The notes: a model not told the origin generated them from the sequence alone. A stretch of 64,000 bases of DNA from Paenibacillus_E sp964253085 (GCF_964253085.1 NZ_CAXUQH020000001.1:496001-560000); one strand, 5' to 3'. Counted from the stretch's first letter, positions 33,533 to 43,277 are shown. Translations and numbers: made by a program.

Positions 33533-36500
33533 ATGAAACATTCGGTACCAAGCCTTGATTGGCTTCAAGATGTGCGGGTTTTCAAAGTGAACAGGCTGGA
33601 TGCCCATTCGGATCATCGCTATTATGAGTCAATGGCGTCTGCGGAGGCAGGCGCGCCTATGGATATGCGGCATAGCTTGAACGGGCGCTGGCAGTTCAGT
33701 TATGCGGTTAACCCCGCAAGTCGTGTGCAGTCTTTTTATCAAATGGATTATAACTGTAGTGCTTGGGAGCATATTCAAGTACCTGGCCATATCCAGCTTC
33801 AAGGCTGGGGGCAACCGCAATATGTCAACACGATGTATCCGTGGGATGGTGTAGAGGCGCTTCGTCCTCCGCACATTTCGCAAGAGCATAATCCAGTTGG
33901 CAGCTATGTGAAAAATTTTGAATTACCTGATACGATGTTTGGCAAGCCCGTCTATATTTCCTTCCAAGGAGTTGAATCGGCCTTCTATGTCTGGCTGAAC
34001 GGGGAATTCATCGGTTACAGCGAGGATAGCTTTACGCCTGCTGAGTTTGACTTAACGCCTCATATTCGTGAAGGTGAGAATAAACTGGCTGTTGAGGTTT
34101 ATCAGCGGAGCACAGGAAGCTGGCTCGAAGATCAGGATTTCTGGCGGATGTCAGGTATTTTCCGTGAGGTGTATTTGTACACCGTACCAAAAGTGCATGT
34201 ATGGGATATGCGTGTGAAGGCAGATTTGGATGATGCATATGAGCAAGGACTGCTTGAGATTGAGCTCAAGCTTCGCAATGAGCATACGGAATCCGTTCGC
34301 GCTAAGCTGGAACTAAAGGATGCTGAAGGACAAATTTGCCTCACAAAAGAAGGTGAATTCCGTGGTGGCAACCTATCATTCAACGTTTCAGCAGGTACTG
34401 TTCAGCCTTGGAGTGCGGAAAGCCCTTATTTATATGCCGCGTGTATCTCGATCTACGATGAGAGCGGAAATTTAGTTGAAGCCATCGTTCAGAAGACGGG
34501 GTTCCGTCGTTTTGAAATGAAGGACAAGCTGATGTGCATCAATGGGAAACGCATTGTTTTCAAAGGTGTCAATCGACATGAGTTTAACAGCCGCAGCGGA
34601 CGTGCGATTACGAAGCAGGATATGTTGTGGGATATTCAAACAATCAAGCGCAGTAACATTAATGCGGTCCGTACGTCTCACTATCCGAACCAGACGCTTT
34701 GGTATGAGCTTTGTGATGAGTACGGGGTCTATGTTATTGATGAAATGAATTTAGAGACGCACGGCTCATGGCAAAAGATGGGCGCTGTTGAACCTTCCTG
34801 GAATATTCCGGGTAACGATATGGGGTGGCAAGACATCGTAATGGACCGCGCGATTTCGATGGTGGAGCGGGATAAGAACCATCCGTCGATTCTCATTTGG
34901 TCTTGCGGTAATGAGTCGTATGCTGGCCAAGTTATTCTAAATGTGTCCAACTATTTCCGCGAAACGGATCCTACGCGATTAGTTCACTACGAAGGTGTTT
35001 TCTACGATCGCAATTATGGAGCTACCAGCGACATGGAAAGCCGCATGTATGCGAAGCCAGCGGATATTGAGGCGTACCTCAAAAGTCAACCAGATAAGCC
35101 ATACATTAGCTGCGAATACATGCACGCGATGGGGAATTCCGTCGGAGGCCTTCATAAATATACGGAGCTTGAGAACAAATATCCGATGTATCAAGGCGGC
35201 TTTATTTGGGATTATATCGATCAGGCAATTGTGAAAAAGGACCGAAATGGCCGTGAGTTTTTGGCGTATGGTGGAGATTTCAAAGATCGTCCAACCGATT
35301 ACAGCTTCTGCGGCAATGGTCTAGTCTTTGCTGATCGTCAAATAACACCTAAAATGCAGGAAGTTAAATTCCTGTATCAGAATATCAAGCTGGAACCAAC
35401 AAGAACTCATATTAACATCGTGAACGAGAATTTATTTGCGAATACAGATGATTTCGTGCTTGTGTATCGTCTGTACCATGAGGGGAAAGAAATTGGCGGT
35501 GGGCAAGCGAATATCGAAGTCGAAGCTCAGAGTGAATTCAGTCTGCCAATTGAACTGCCAGATGTAGAAGAAATACCAGGTGAGTACTGCATTCAGGCTT
35601 CTTTGGTTCTGAGAGAAGCTACGATTTGGGCCGATGCTGGATTTGAGACTACGTTTGGTGAAACAACATTTGTGATTGGGGCAAGCCGTCAGAATGAGCA
35701 GCCATCTGGTGAAGTCGTCGTCGTTGAAGGCGATGTGAATATGAGCGTGACGGGTAAAGGTTTCTCCGTCATTTTCTCCAAACAGGTAGGATCGCTTGTT
35801 TCATTGAAATACGAGGGTCGCGAAATGATCGCAACGCCTCCTGCTCCATTATTCTGGCGGGCAACTACGGATAATGACAAAGGAACCGCGATGAGCTTTA
35901 CGGCCGGGGCTTGGTATGCCGCCAGTCTTGCGCGCAAATGTGTCAATTGGGAGCTGCGTCAAGACAAAGGTTCGGCAACGGTCATTTTTGATTACAAATT
36001 CAGCATTAGCGCTGAAGTGACTGTTCGCATTGCATACACAGTATTAGCGAATGGAACGATTCGCGTGAATACACACTATAAAGGTGCCGCGGGTCTGCCG
36101 AATTTGCCGATACTAGCCGTATCGTTCAAGATGTCTGCGGATTATAACCAATCCGAATGGTATGCAATGGGGCCTGAGGAAAACTATATCGATCGCAATT
36201 TCGGTGCTCGTTTGGGCGTATTTAGCCGTCAAGTGGATCAATTGCCTACTCCTTATCTGGTTCCACAGGAATCTGGCAACCGGACCGGTGTCCGCCGTGT
36301 GAATGTGACGGATGTAGCGGGTATTGGTCTATCGATTCAGTCAGATCCATTAGCACCTGTAGAGTGCAACTTGTCTCCTTATACGGCATTTGAACTTGAA
36401 CATGCGGATCATGCCTTTGAACTGCCAGAGGTTCATTACACGGTTGTTACTATTGCGGGCAAACAAATGGGTGTCGGCGGGGATGACAGTTGGGGTGCGC

Positions 36501-36583
36501 CTGTCCATGAAGAATATCAGATCCCAGCGGATCAAGAGATTCAGTTTGAGTTCTTCTTGTCTACTCATAACGTACCTTTATAA
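33533..36583 (+). CDS. lacZ: Beta-galactosidase, glycoside hydrolase family 2 (LacZ type)
   Basis: A 1016-aa enzyme with the full five-domain LacZ layout: sugar-binding jelly roll (about residues 35-215), Ig-like domain (about 217-325), TIM barrel (about 328-620), a second Ig-like domain (about 625-715) and the C-terminal galactose-mutarotase-like domain (about 735-1010). The acid/base is Glu461 in WSCGNES and the nucleophile is Glu528 in SCEYMHAMGNS. There is no signal peptide, so it hydrolyses imported beta-galactosides in the cytoplasm. The length equals that of E. coli LacZ to within about ten residues. GGGAGG precedes the ATG. It closes the operon of binding protein and permeases. Confidence 0.96.
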   Translation: MKHSVPSLDWLQDVRVFKVNRLDAHSDHRYYESMASAEAGAPMDMRHSLNGRWQFSYAVNPASRVQSFYQMDYNCSAWEHIQVPGHIQLQGWGQPQYVNTMYPWDGVEALRPPHISQEHNPVGSYVKNFELPDTMFGKPVYISFQGVESAFYVWLNGEFIGYSEDSFTPAEFDLTPHIREGENKLAVEVYQRSTGSWLEDQDFWRMSGIFREVYLYTVPKVHVWDMRVKADLDDAYEQGLLEIELKLRNEHTESVRAKLELKDAEGQICLTKEGEFRGGNLSFNVSAGTVQPWSAESPYLYAACISIYDESGNLVEAIVQKTGFRRFEMKDKLMCINGKRIVFKGVNRHEFNSRSGRAITKQDMLWDIQTIKRSNINAVRTSHYPNQTLWYELCDEYGVYVIDEMNLETHGSWQKMGAVEPSWNIPGNDMGWQDIVMDRAISMVERDKNHPSILIWSCGNESYAGQVILNVSNYFRETDPTRLVHYEGVFYDRNYGATSDMESRMYAKPADIEAYLKSQPDKPYISCEYMHAMGNSVGGLHKYTELENKYPMYQGGFIWDYIDQAIVKKDRNGREFLAYGGDFKDRPTDYSFCGNGLVFADRQITPKMQEVKFLYQNIKLEPTRTHINIVNENLFANTDDFVLVYRLYHEGKEIGGGQANIEVEAQSEFSLPIELPDVEEIPGEYCIQASLVLREATIWADAGFETTFGETTFVIGASRQNEQPSGEVVVVEGDVNMSVTGKGFSVIFSKQVGSLVSLKYEGREMIATPPAPLFWRATTDNDKGTAMSFTAGAWYAASLARKCVNWELRQDKGSATVIFDYKFSISAEVTVRIAYTVLANGTIRVNTHYKGAAGLPNLPILAVSFKMSADYNQSEWYAMGPEENYIDRNFGARLGVFSRQVDQLPTPYLVPQESGNRTGVRRVNVTDVAGIGLSIQSDPLAPVECNLSPYTAFELEHADHAFELPEVHYTVVTIAGKQMGVGGDDSWGAPVHEEYQIPADQEIQFEFFLSTHNVPL

Positions 36584-36632
36584 GCATAGTAGAAAAAGTT
36601 CTCGGTTCTCGGAAAATAATCATACAAGCGAT

Positions 36633-36659
36633 AGGGGCTGCAATTATGCAGCCTCTTTT
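36633..36659 (+). terminator. Terminator of the beta-galactoside operon
   Basis: AGGGGCTGCA pairs with TGCAGCCTCT around ATTA and is followed by TTT. Confidence 0.82.
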
Positions 36660-36693
36660 GTGTGCTTGTCAGCGATCGACTAAGGAGTATGCA

Positions 36694-36723
36694 TTGCCAG
36701 TTACTGAGACTGCTGTGTACAAT
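36694..36723 (+). promoter_or_regulatory. Promoter of the second YesN-YesM pair
   Basis: TTGCCA, an 18-bp spacer and TACAAT form a sigma-A type promoter 42 bp before the regulator ATG. Confidence 0.6.
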
Positions 36724-36764
36724 ACACATAGAGCCTAATTCGATTTCGCCAGAGGTGAACCCAG

Positions 36765-38387
36765 ATGTACACAATTATCATGATAGATGATGAGGATGAA
36801 GTCAGAGAAGGCATCAAGAAGAAGACGAACTGGGAAGCTTGCGGCTTCCAGCTGGTTGGTGATTACGATAATGGCCGTGACGCCTACGAGGCGGTTGAGC
36901 GGCTGCAGCCAGATGTCGTCATCACCGACATTAATATGCCGTTTATGGACGGACTTCAGCTCACGGAGCGGATAGTCGCCAAGTATCGTACTATTAAAGT
37001 CGTAATTGTAACCGGTTACGAGGATTTTGACTATGCGAAGCAAGCGATTAAGCTGAAGGTCAAAGACTATTTACTGAAGCCGATCAATAGTGCAGAATTC
37101 ACAGAATTCCTACAGAAGCTATGCCTCGAGCTGGATGAGGAGCGTAAGCAGCGTGAGGACATCACGTTCCTTCGCCATCAATTTCAAGAGAGCATGCCCT
37201 TGCTGCGCGAGCGATTTCTGGAACGGTTGGTCACGTCCGGCATGCGGAAAGACGAGATCGAGCGGAAGCTGCCGATGTTTGGTTTGCACTTGAACGGTTC
37301 AGGTTCGGGGCATGCCGTGCTCGCCCTGGATATTGATGATTTTGGGAGGGAGCTGTACAGCGACCAGGTGGCGGAAGAAGAGCTGCTTCGGTTTGCGGCT
37401 TATAATATTCTGCATGAAATTGTAGAGAAGGAGTATGGCGGTACGGTTTTCCGGACCCGTGATGATAAGCTTGTCGGGCTCGTTTCGGGCGCTGAGGATC
37501 AGGTCGAGGTCATCTGCCAAACGCTGGCTGAACAAGCGAGATACAGCATTGAGAAATACTTAGGGATGACCGTCACGGTAGGCATTAGCCGCATGTGCGA
37601 GGGACTGCAGGAGCTGCCGAAGGCTTTTCAAGAGGCGCTAACGGCTCTCGATTACCGCTTTATGCTGGGAAATAATCGGATCATTGCTATTGGGGATATG
37701 GAGTTCGGGAGCAGCCAAGATAATACGAGCTATTTACGTACAGAGAAGAGATTGATTGCAGCGATCAAAACAGGTGAAAAGACGGCCATCACGAACACGC
37801 TGCACGAGTGGATCGACGATTTGAAGAAGTCGGCGTGCCCGATGGAGACTTGTTACGGCAAGCTGCACAAATTGCTCGTCGCCCTGATGAATGCTGGGGT
37901 GGAGACCGGGCTGGATGAAGGAGACATGCTAGGCGATCATTCGTTCATGGAACTCTACACACGCAAAACATTGGATGATGTGCGACTATGGCTAGAGGGC
38001 ATTTGTTTAGCCTTCGTAGATCGGTTGGCGGAGAAGCGTACGCATGTGTCAGGGGCGCAGTTGGAGTCGGCGGTTGCCTATATCCATGAACATTATGCCG
38101 ATGAGCAGCTTTCGCTGCAGCAGGTGTGCAATCATATCTATATGAGCATGAGCTACTTCAGCGCCTTATTTAAGCCGCATACGGGGGAGACCTTCATTGA
38201 GTATGTGACCCGATACCGGTTGGAGAAAGCCAAGGAAATGCTAGCCACCACACAGCTCAAAACGTATGAGCTCGCTGCCAAGGTCGGTTATGGTGATCCG
38301 CAATATTTTAGTGTGATTTTCAAAAGACATACGGGCATGACGCCGAAGGAGTTCAGAGCCGCCAACAAGGCTGGACTGAGCTTATGA
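36765..38387 (+). CDS. YesN-type AraC-family response regulator (pair 2)
   Basis: A 540-aa regulator with a receiver domain (D8-D9, acceptor D55 in ITDINMP, Lys in YLLKPIN) and a C-terminal AraC DNA-binding domain (about residues 432-532) with LQQVCNHIYMSMSYFSALF and YELAAKVGYGDPQYFSVIF. The middle region contains a DNIT/GGDEF-like remnant around VTVGISRMCEGLQELP, common in this family. It overlaps its kinase gene by 4 bp. It is probably the output of the three-part sensor that includes the anchored binding protein at 40193. Confidence 0.94.
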   Translation: MYTIIMIDDEDEVREGIKKKTNWEACGFQLVGDYDNGRDAYEAVERLQPDVVITDINMPFMDGLQLTERIVAKYRTIKVVIVTGYEDFDYAKQAIKLKVKDYLLKPINSAEFTEFLQKLCLELDEERKQREDITFLRHQFQESMPLLRERFLERLVTSGMRKDEIERKLPMFGLHLNGSGSGHAVLALDIDDFGRELYSDQVAEEELLRFAAYNILHEIVEKEYGGTVFRTRDDKLVGLVSGAEDQVEVICQTLAEQARYSIEKYLGMTVTVGISRMCEGLQELPKAFQEALTALDYRFMLGNNRIIAIGDMEFGSSQDNTSYLRTEKRLIAAIKTGEKTAITNTLHEWIDDLKKSACPMETCYGKLHKLLVALMNAGVETGLDEGDMLGDHSFMELYTRKTLDDVRLWLEGICLAFVDRLAEKRTHVSGAQLESAVAYIHEHYADEQLSLQQVCNHIYMSMSYFSALFKPHTGETFIEYVTRYRLEKAKEMLATTQLKTYELAAKVGYGDPQYFSVIFKRHTGMTPKEFRAANKAGLSL

Positions 38388-40177
38388 GAAGTCTACTTCG
38401 ATCCTTTCAATTCAAAAGCATTCATACGAAGTTCGCATTGGCCTTTTCTTGTTTAATTTTATGTACAACCGTCATTCTCAGCTATAGCGCCTATCGTCTC
38501 TCGACAGTTGCTGTAACGGATGCCTCGCTGACGTATACGAACCAACTGATGGAGCAAGTGAATAAGAATATCCAAACTTACATTGGCAACATGGAGAGCA
38601 TTTCTACCCTTTCTTTGAGCAACACGGATCTGAGGCAATATCTCTCTCTGAAAAGTCTAGAAGATACGGAAGCGCAACAGCTGAAGAGCCAGATCAGCAG
38701 CTATTTCAGCACAATCGTTGCATCACGTAATGATATCGCTTCCATTGTGTTCATCGGTTCCAATGGTGCCGTTGTGTCGGATCGGGTGTCACCCGAATTT
38801 AAGCCCTATGCCGAGCTGATTTCACAGGAATGGTACACGAAAGCGAGCAGGAGCAAGGGGGATGTCGTCATTTCCTCTTCCCATGTGCAGCATGTGTATA
38901 AAGATGAATATAAATGGGTCGTTTCGATCTCGAAACAGATGCCAAGTTCACAGTCAGGAGGCGCAAGCGGGGTGCTGCTCGTTGACCTGAACTTTAACCT
39001 CATTAATGATTTGTGTAATCAAATTCAGTTGGGTCAGCGGGGGTACGTATTCATCCTCGATCAGAGCGGTGATCTCATTTATCATCCGCAGCAGCAGCTG
39101 CTGTATTCGGGCTTGAAATCGGAGGATATCCGTGCATTGATGCAGGCCAAGGATAGTACGTTCGAGAAGGTGGTGACGGATGAAAATAAGATCTATACCG
39201 TACGTACAACGAGCTTTGGTTGGAAAATGATTGGCGTAACCTATGCTGGTGACCTCAGCGGGAACAAAAAAGACATGCAGTTAACCTCCGCCATGTGGGG
39301 CGGTATTGCGCTTATTATTGCGCTGGCGATTTCGATTTGGCTGTCGATCACGTTGACCAAACCGATTAAACAGCTCGAAGTGCACATGAAGCAGGTTGAG
39401 AAGGGGAACTTCGACATCCGTGTTGATGTGGAAGGAGCGAATGAGATTAGCAAGCTGTCACGGACGTTCAATCTGATGATTAGCAAAATCAAAGAGCTGA
39501 TGAGCCAGACGGTGCTGGATCAGGAGGTCAAACGGATTAGCGAGCTGAAGGCCTTGCAAGCGCAGATTCAGCCACATTTTCTATACAATACGCTGGATTC
39601 GATTATTTGGATGGCCGAGATGGGGAAAGTCGATGATGTTGTGACGATGACCTCTGCCTTGTCCAAGCTGCTGCGTTCGAGCATTAGCAAAGGGGAGGAA
39701 CTCGTTCCTATCCGTGTGGAATTGGCTCATATTGAGAACTATTTAACGATACAAAATATCCGTTACCGCAATAAATTTACGTACGACATTGAGGTGGAAG
39801 CGGATCTATTGGAGGATCGTAGTTTGAAAATCGTGCTGCAGCCGCTCGTGGAAAATGCGATCTATCATGGCATGAAGCATTTGGCAGAAAGCGGGCATAT
39901 CCGTATTACCGGGCGGAAGCGGGACGGTGTAATTGAGCTTAAGGTCATAGATAACGGCGTTGGCATGAGCGAGGAGCAGTTGAAGGCTTTAAGACTGAAG
40001 ACAACACATCAATCGCAATCAGGGAAAGGCTTCGGTGTGCTTAATGTGAATCACCGTATTCAGCTGTACTTTGGAGAGCTGTACGGATTGCAATTCGAAA
40101 GCGAACTCGAAGAGGGTACGACAGTCACAATTACGTTTCCTGAAATGCCGCCCGTTCCGGATCAAAGTGAAGGCTAG
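38384..40177 (+). CDS. YesM-type sensor histidine kinase (pair 2)
   Basis: A 597-aa kinase with helices near residues 15-37 and 300-320, an extracellular dCache-like domain with YVFILDQSGDLIYHP near 215-230, HAMP (about 322-375), the phospho-acceptor motif QIQPHFLYNTLDS, an N box (LVENAIYH) and DNGVGM. The sensor domain has its own ligand-type fold, but the gene for a sugar-binding protein follows at once, so the signal may come through that protein. Confidence 0.94.
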   Translation: MRSLLRSFQFKSIHTKFALAFSCLILCTTVILSYSAYRLSTVAVTDASLTYTNQLMEQVNKNIQTYIGNMESISTLSLSNTDLRQYLSLKSLEDTEAQQLKSQISSYFSTIVASRNDIASIVFIGSNGAVVSDRVSPEFKPYAELISQEWYTKASRSKGDVVISSSHVQHVYKDEYKWVVSISKQMPSSQSGGASGVLLVDLNFNLINDLCNQIQLGQRGYVFILDQSGDLIYHPQQQLLYSGLKSEDIRALMQAKDSTFEKVVTDENKIYTVRTTSFGWKMIGVTYAGDLSGNKKDMQLTSAMWGGIALIIALAISIWLSITLTKPIKQLEVHMKQVEKGNFDIRVDVEGANEISKLSRTFNLMISKIKELMSQTVLDQEVKRISELKALQAQIQPHFLYNTLDSIIWMAEMGKVDDVVTMTSALSKLLRSSISKGEELVPIRVELAHIENYLTIQNIRYRNKFTYDIEVEADLLEDRSLKIVLQPLVENAIYHGMKHLAESGHIRITGRKRDGVIELKVIDNGVGMSEEQLKALRLKTTHQSQSGKGFGVLNVNHRIQLYFGELYGLQFESELEEGTTVTITFPEMPPVPDQSEG

Positions 40178-40192
40178 AAGTGAGGTGTTCTT

Positions 40193-41173
40193 TTGAAAAT
40201 TAGAATTAGTGCTGTTGTGATTACGCTTGCCGCTGCCGTTATTCTGATCACGGGATATCTAATCATCGCTAACCAATTCGGGGCCAAGAACAATTCCATT
40301 ATTGTGATCCCCAAGACGATTGATCCACATGTGGAATTCTGGCAGGTGTTGAATCAAGGCGTATTTGCAGCCGCGAAAGAGTATAATGCAGAGATTAAGA
40401 TCATGGGAACCGCATCGGAATCACAAATTGAGGAACAGATTAAGTTTGTGGAACAAGCGATAGCGGAGAAGCCGAAGGCGATCATACTGGCGGCTACGGA
40501 CTACAATCGGCTAGTTCCTGTTGCTAGGCGTGCGATAGATGCAGGGATTACGCTGATCACGGTCGATTCAGGTCTTGCGGGCGGCCTTTCGGAGAGCTTT
40601 ATTGCAACAGATAATTACGCGGCAGGGCGCAAAGCTGTGGAAACGATGAAGGGTTATGTGCAAGGGCCAGCAACGTACGCAATCGTTAGCTTTGTGAAAA
40701 CCTCGACCACCCAGATGGATCGCGAAAACGGGGTGCGAGATAGCTTGAACAGTGATGCTTCCGTTAAGCTGCTAGATTCGTTGTATAGTAACGGATCTGA
40801 AGACAAGGCGTATGAGCAAACGAAGGAACTTCTCAGGGAGCACTCGGAAATCAAAGGCATTTTTGGTTTGAATGAGGTTTCGACTATTGGCGCCGGGAGG
40901 GCTCTAAAGGAGATGGACCCTGGGCGAACAATAAAGCTTGTCGGCTTTGACAGCTCAATGAATGAAATTTCCTTCCTTGAGGCTGGGATTTTGCAAGCAA
41001 CGGTCGTCCAGAAGCCTTTTAACATGGGATATCTCGCTGTCAAAACGGCACTCCAAGCGCATCGCGGCGAAACGGTCAAACACGTGATGGATACGGGCTC
41101 TGAGGTTATCACCAAGGATAACATGTATACGAACGAGAATCAGAAGCTGTTGTTTCCTTTTGTCGGGAAATAG
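40193..41173 (+). CDS. Membrane-anchored sugar-binding protein, likely third sensor component
   Basis: A 326-aa RbsB/LacI-type binding protein kept at the membrane by an uncleaved N-terminal helix (about residues 5-27); there is no lipobox cysteine. The two lobes cover about 35-320. It starts with TTG after GTGAGGTG and lies 15 bp behind the kinase gene, so it belongs to that operon, while no permease or ATPase follows. This arrangement matches three-part systems such as XylFII-LytS-YesN of clostridia, where the binding protein presents the sugar to the kinase. Its closest relative in the window is the RbsB-like protein at 25593. The sensory role is inferred from context. Confidence 0.85.
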   Translation: MKIRISAVVITLAAAVILITGYLIIANQFGAKNNSIIVIPKTIDPHVEFWQVLNQGVFAAAKEYNAEIKIMGTASESQIEEQIKFVEQAIAEKPKAIILAATDYNRLVPVARRAIDAGITLITVDSGLAGGLSESFIATDNYAAGRKAVETMKGYVQGPATYAIVSFVKTSTTQMDRENGVRDSLNSDASVKLLDSLYSNGSEDKAYEQTKELLREHSEIKGIFGLNEVSTIGAGRALKEMDPGRTIKLVGFDSSMNEISFLEAGILQATVVQKPFNMGYLAVKTALQAHRGETVKHVMDTGSEVITKDNMYTNENQKLLFPFVGK

Positions 41174-41344
41174 GATGGGACGACGATCTCGGTAGGTAGC
41201 TGTGATCGATCATCAGTAATTTCGAGGGATTTAGACAAACGTTCACGCTCTTCTGCAAAATTTCCCAGGAAATAGTAAGCGTCTTGTCGAAACTTAAGGG
41301 TATTAATGATAATGATACATGTAATGGAAAAACGGAGGTCACCT

Positions 41345-42265
41345 ATGCCTGAAGTGGTATCCATCGGACCGCTGCAATTGCAGGGGCAATTAATCGCATT
41401 GTTGTTGGCGTGTGTGTTCGGGTTTTGGTTGATGCGGCGTGTATTGCGGCAATGGAATCAGGCAGAGCTGGAAGTGCCAGAAGGGGCTGAAGTGCCAAAT
41501 GATGCTCGGGTAGCTGTAAAAGGTTTGGATGATTTGATCTTAAATGGGGTCTTGATCGTGTTCTTTACATGGCGATTAGGCGGCCTGCTGACGCAGCCAT
41601 CCCTGCTATGGGAAAGTCCGATGAAGCTGCTTCTGACAGCAGGCTCTAAGATGGAGATCGTAGTAGGCATCGTGTTAGCGTATATCTATCTATCGTATCA
41701 AGTACGTAAGCATGGTATTGCTTGGCGAGTTTTGCTGGATATGTTGGCTATCGGTGCTGCGTCAGCGGTATTTCTTTATGCGGCGTTGACGCCTGTATTC
41801 GGACTGCCAACCCTTTTGCCCTGGGGGATTGGGGTGGAAGGTACCGTGTCGAGGTTTCATCCCCATCACGCGTACCTGGCGATCTTATTGCTGCCGTTAC
41901 TGGTGTGGCAGCAGCTGTGGACTGCTCGTTCGACGACGGTTCTGGGATCAGGCAAGCTGCTGAAAGACACCTTGTTCTATGGCGGTGCAGCGGGGATGGT
42001 TGCGAGCTATTTTGCTTTATCGGAGCCGACCGCGGTGTATCTCACCCTTGAGCAGTTGATGAACCTACTCATGCTGATTATTGGAATGAACCTCCCTATT
42101 TTGTCACATACTACGGGCAGAAGGGAGCTGATAGATATGAGTCAGAATGATTCTAAAACGCAAATCCAGCAAGAACAGCAAAACCAAGAACGCGCTAAAT
42201 CACCTGCCAGTAAAGAGGGTTATGTCGATAAAAAACTGGACGGTCCCAACCGCCCATCCACATGA
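41345..42265 (+). CDS. Lgt-like seven-helix membrane protein, degenerate
   Basis: A 306-aa membrane protein whose layout follows prolipoprotein diacylglyceryl transferase: SIGPLQLQGQLIALLLA at the N-terminus (Lgt: SIGP..IRWYGLLI), a helix with DLILNGVLIVFFTWRLGG (Lgt: DL....LIGGIIGARL), a loop with VRKHGIAWRVLLDMLA (Lgt: K...FW.LLD..AP), then LPWGIG and a FHPHHAYLAI segment (Lgt: HPTQLYE). The essential Lgt Arg/Asn/Glu block (GRxGNFxNxE) is missing, so it is unlikely to be a working transferase. A soluble tail of about 50 residues is added. The start at 41345 has GGAGGT 6 bp upstream. It is coupled to the next gene by ATGA. The Lgt kinship is moderate. Confidence 0.6.
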   Translation: MPEVVSIGPLQLQGQLIALLLACVFGFWLMRRVLRQWNQAELEVPEGAEVPNDARVAVKGLDDLILNGVLIVFFTWRLGGLLTQPSLLWESPMKLLLTAGSKMEIVVGIVLAYIYLSYQVRKHGIAWRVLLDMLAIGAASAVFLYAALTPVFGLPTLLPWGIGVEGTVSRFHPHHAYLAILLLPLLVWQQLWTARSTTVLGSGKLLKDTLFYGGAAGMVASYFALSEPTAVYLTLEQLMNLLMLIIGMNLPILSHTTGRRELIDMSQNDSKTQIQQEQQNQERAKSPASKEGYVDKKLDGPNRPST

Positions 42266-42654
42266 GTCAGGATCATACGAAGTCGACCAAGTCAGCCAAG
42301 GAGCAGAGTGATCTCGATCCCTATGAGATTGAATTTCTACCACAGTTTGAACAGGGGCGAGGCCCGCGGCTTCCATTTGTGAATGAGTATGGTGTCACCA
42401 TCGGTGATCATGATTATGAATCCGACAACTCTCCATTGGAGCAGTGGACATCGGACACGAACCCTGAGGTCATGGCGGGAGATCAATGGGTTCATCCCTT
42501 TAAGGATGTCGGCTTCCAAAGTGCCGAGAATCGAGAGCTATTTGAAGAGGGCATCAAGCCGCAGAGCGGGATATTTACCCATGCGGATAAGAATGTGGCC
42601 TCTGTGACGGCCGAAGCTACGACCAGCAAAAAAAATGATGAAGCGGAAGCCTAA
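42262..42654 (+). CDS. Acidic soluble protein of unknown function
   Basis: A 130-aa, acidic, probably flexible protein with no signal peptide or membrane helix. Central phrases such as LPQFEQGRGPRLPFVNEYG and GVTIGDHDYESDN suggest one short conserved core. It overlaps the Lgt-like gene by 4 bp, so the two proteins are made together and may interact. I do not recognise the family. Confidence 0.65.
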   Translation: MSQDHTKSTKSAKEQSDLDPYEIEFLPQFEQGRGPRLPFVNEYGVTIGDHDYESDNSPLEQWTSDTNPEVMAGDQWVHPFKDVGFQSAENRELFEEGIKPQSGIFTHADKNVASVTAEATTSKKNDEAEA

Positions 42655-42699
42655 CAGCTTTCGCTTTATTTCTATGTTATGGAGCTGGGACATTGGACT

Positions 42700-42727
42700 T
42701 TGCTTTCATCGCTAACGGATGTATAAT
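42700..42727 (+). promoter_or_regulatory. Promoter of the bacilliredoxin gene
   Basis: TTGCTT, a 16-bp spacer and a perfect TATAAT lie about 60 bp before the ATG. The downstream leader carries AAGGGGTGG as ribosome site. Confidence 0.65.
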
Positions 42728-42784
42728 ATAAGTTATAGTCATTACGTTTTAAGAGTAACTATCAAATCCTAAGGGGTGGCACAT

Positions 42785-43222
42785 ATGGCAATGTCTTTTG
42801 ATTCCTACATGAAAGATATGGTTAAACCGATGAGAGAAGATTTGACTCGTCTGGGTATTACGGAGCTTCTGACTCCTGAGCAAGTAGAGGAAGCAATTGA
42901 GAAATCCAAGGATGGCACGATGCTGCTTGTCGTGAACTCCGTTTGTGGCTGTGCAGCTGGTCAATGTCGTCCAGGTGTTGCGAAAGCCCTTCAGAACGAA
43001 ACCGTACCAACTTACACGTACACGGTGTTCGCTGGTCAAGAGAAGGATGCTACGGCAAAAGCGCGTGAATTCTTGGCGCCATACCCGCCATCATCCCCAT
43101 CCATCGCGTTGTTCAAGAACGGTGAGCTAGCTCACTTCATTCAACGTCACCAAATCGAAGATCGTTCCGCAGACATGATCGCTGGCGATTTGATTGGTGC
43201 TTTTGAACAATATTGCAAATAA
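42785..43222 (+). CDS. Bacilliredoxin, BrxA/BrxB family (YphP/YqiW)
   Basis: A 145-aa thioredoxin-fold protein with the bacilliredoxin C-G-C site, here Cys54-Gly-Cys56 in NSVCGCAAGQCRP. It removes bacillithiol from mixed disulfides on proteins after oxidative stress. The start at 42785 has GGGGTGG 5 bp upstream; an in-frame GTG at 42776 overlaps that site and is unlikely. The gene is monocistronic and cytosolic. A paralogue usually exists elsewhere in such genomes, so I do not choose between BrxA and BrxB. Confidence 0.93.
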   Translation: MAMSFDSYMKDMVKPMREDLTRLGITELLTPEQVEEAIEKSKDGTMLLVVNSVCGCAAGQCRPGVAKALQNETVPTYTYTVFAGQEKDATAKAREFLAPYPPSSPSIALFKNGELAHFIQRHQIEDRSADMIAGDLIGAFEQYCK

Positions 43223-43243
43223 TACAAGCAAGGAACCATAAGG

Positions 43244-43277
43244 GCCCTACCTGCCAATGAGCAGGTGGGCTTTTTTT
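43244..43277 (+). terminator. Terminator of the bacilliredoxin gene
   Basis: GCCC(T)ACCTGC pairs with GCAGGT(G)GGC and is followed by seven T. Confidence 0.88.

Noticed and set aside
41309..41327. Fur box before the Lgt-like gene (TTAATGATAATGATAC)
   Set aside because: Only one half of the dyad matches and the gene has no link to iron.
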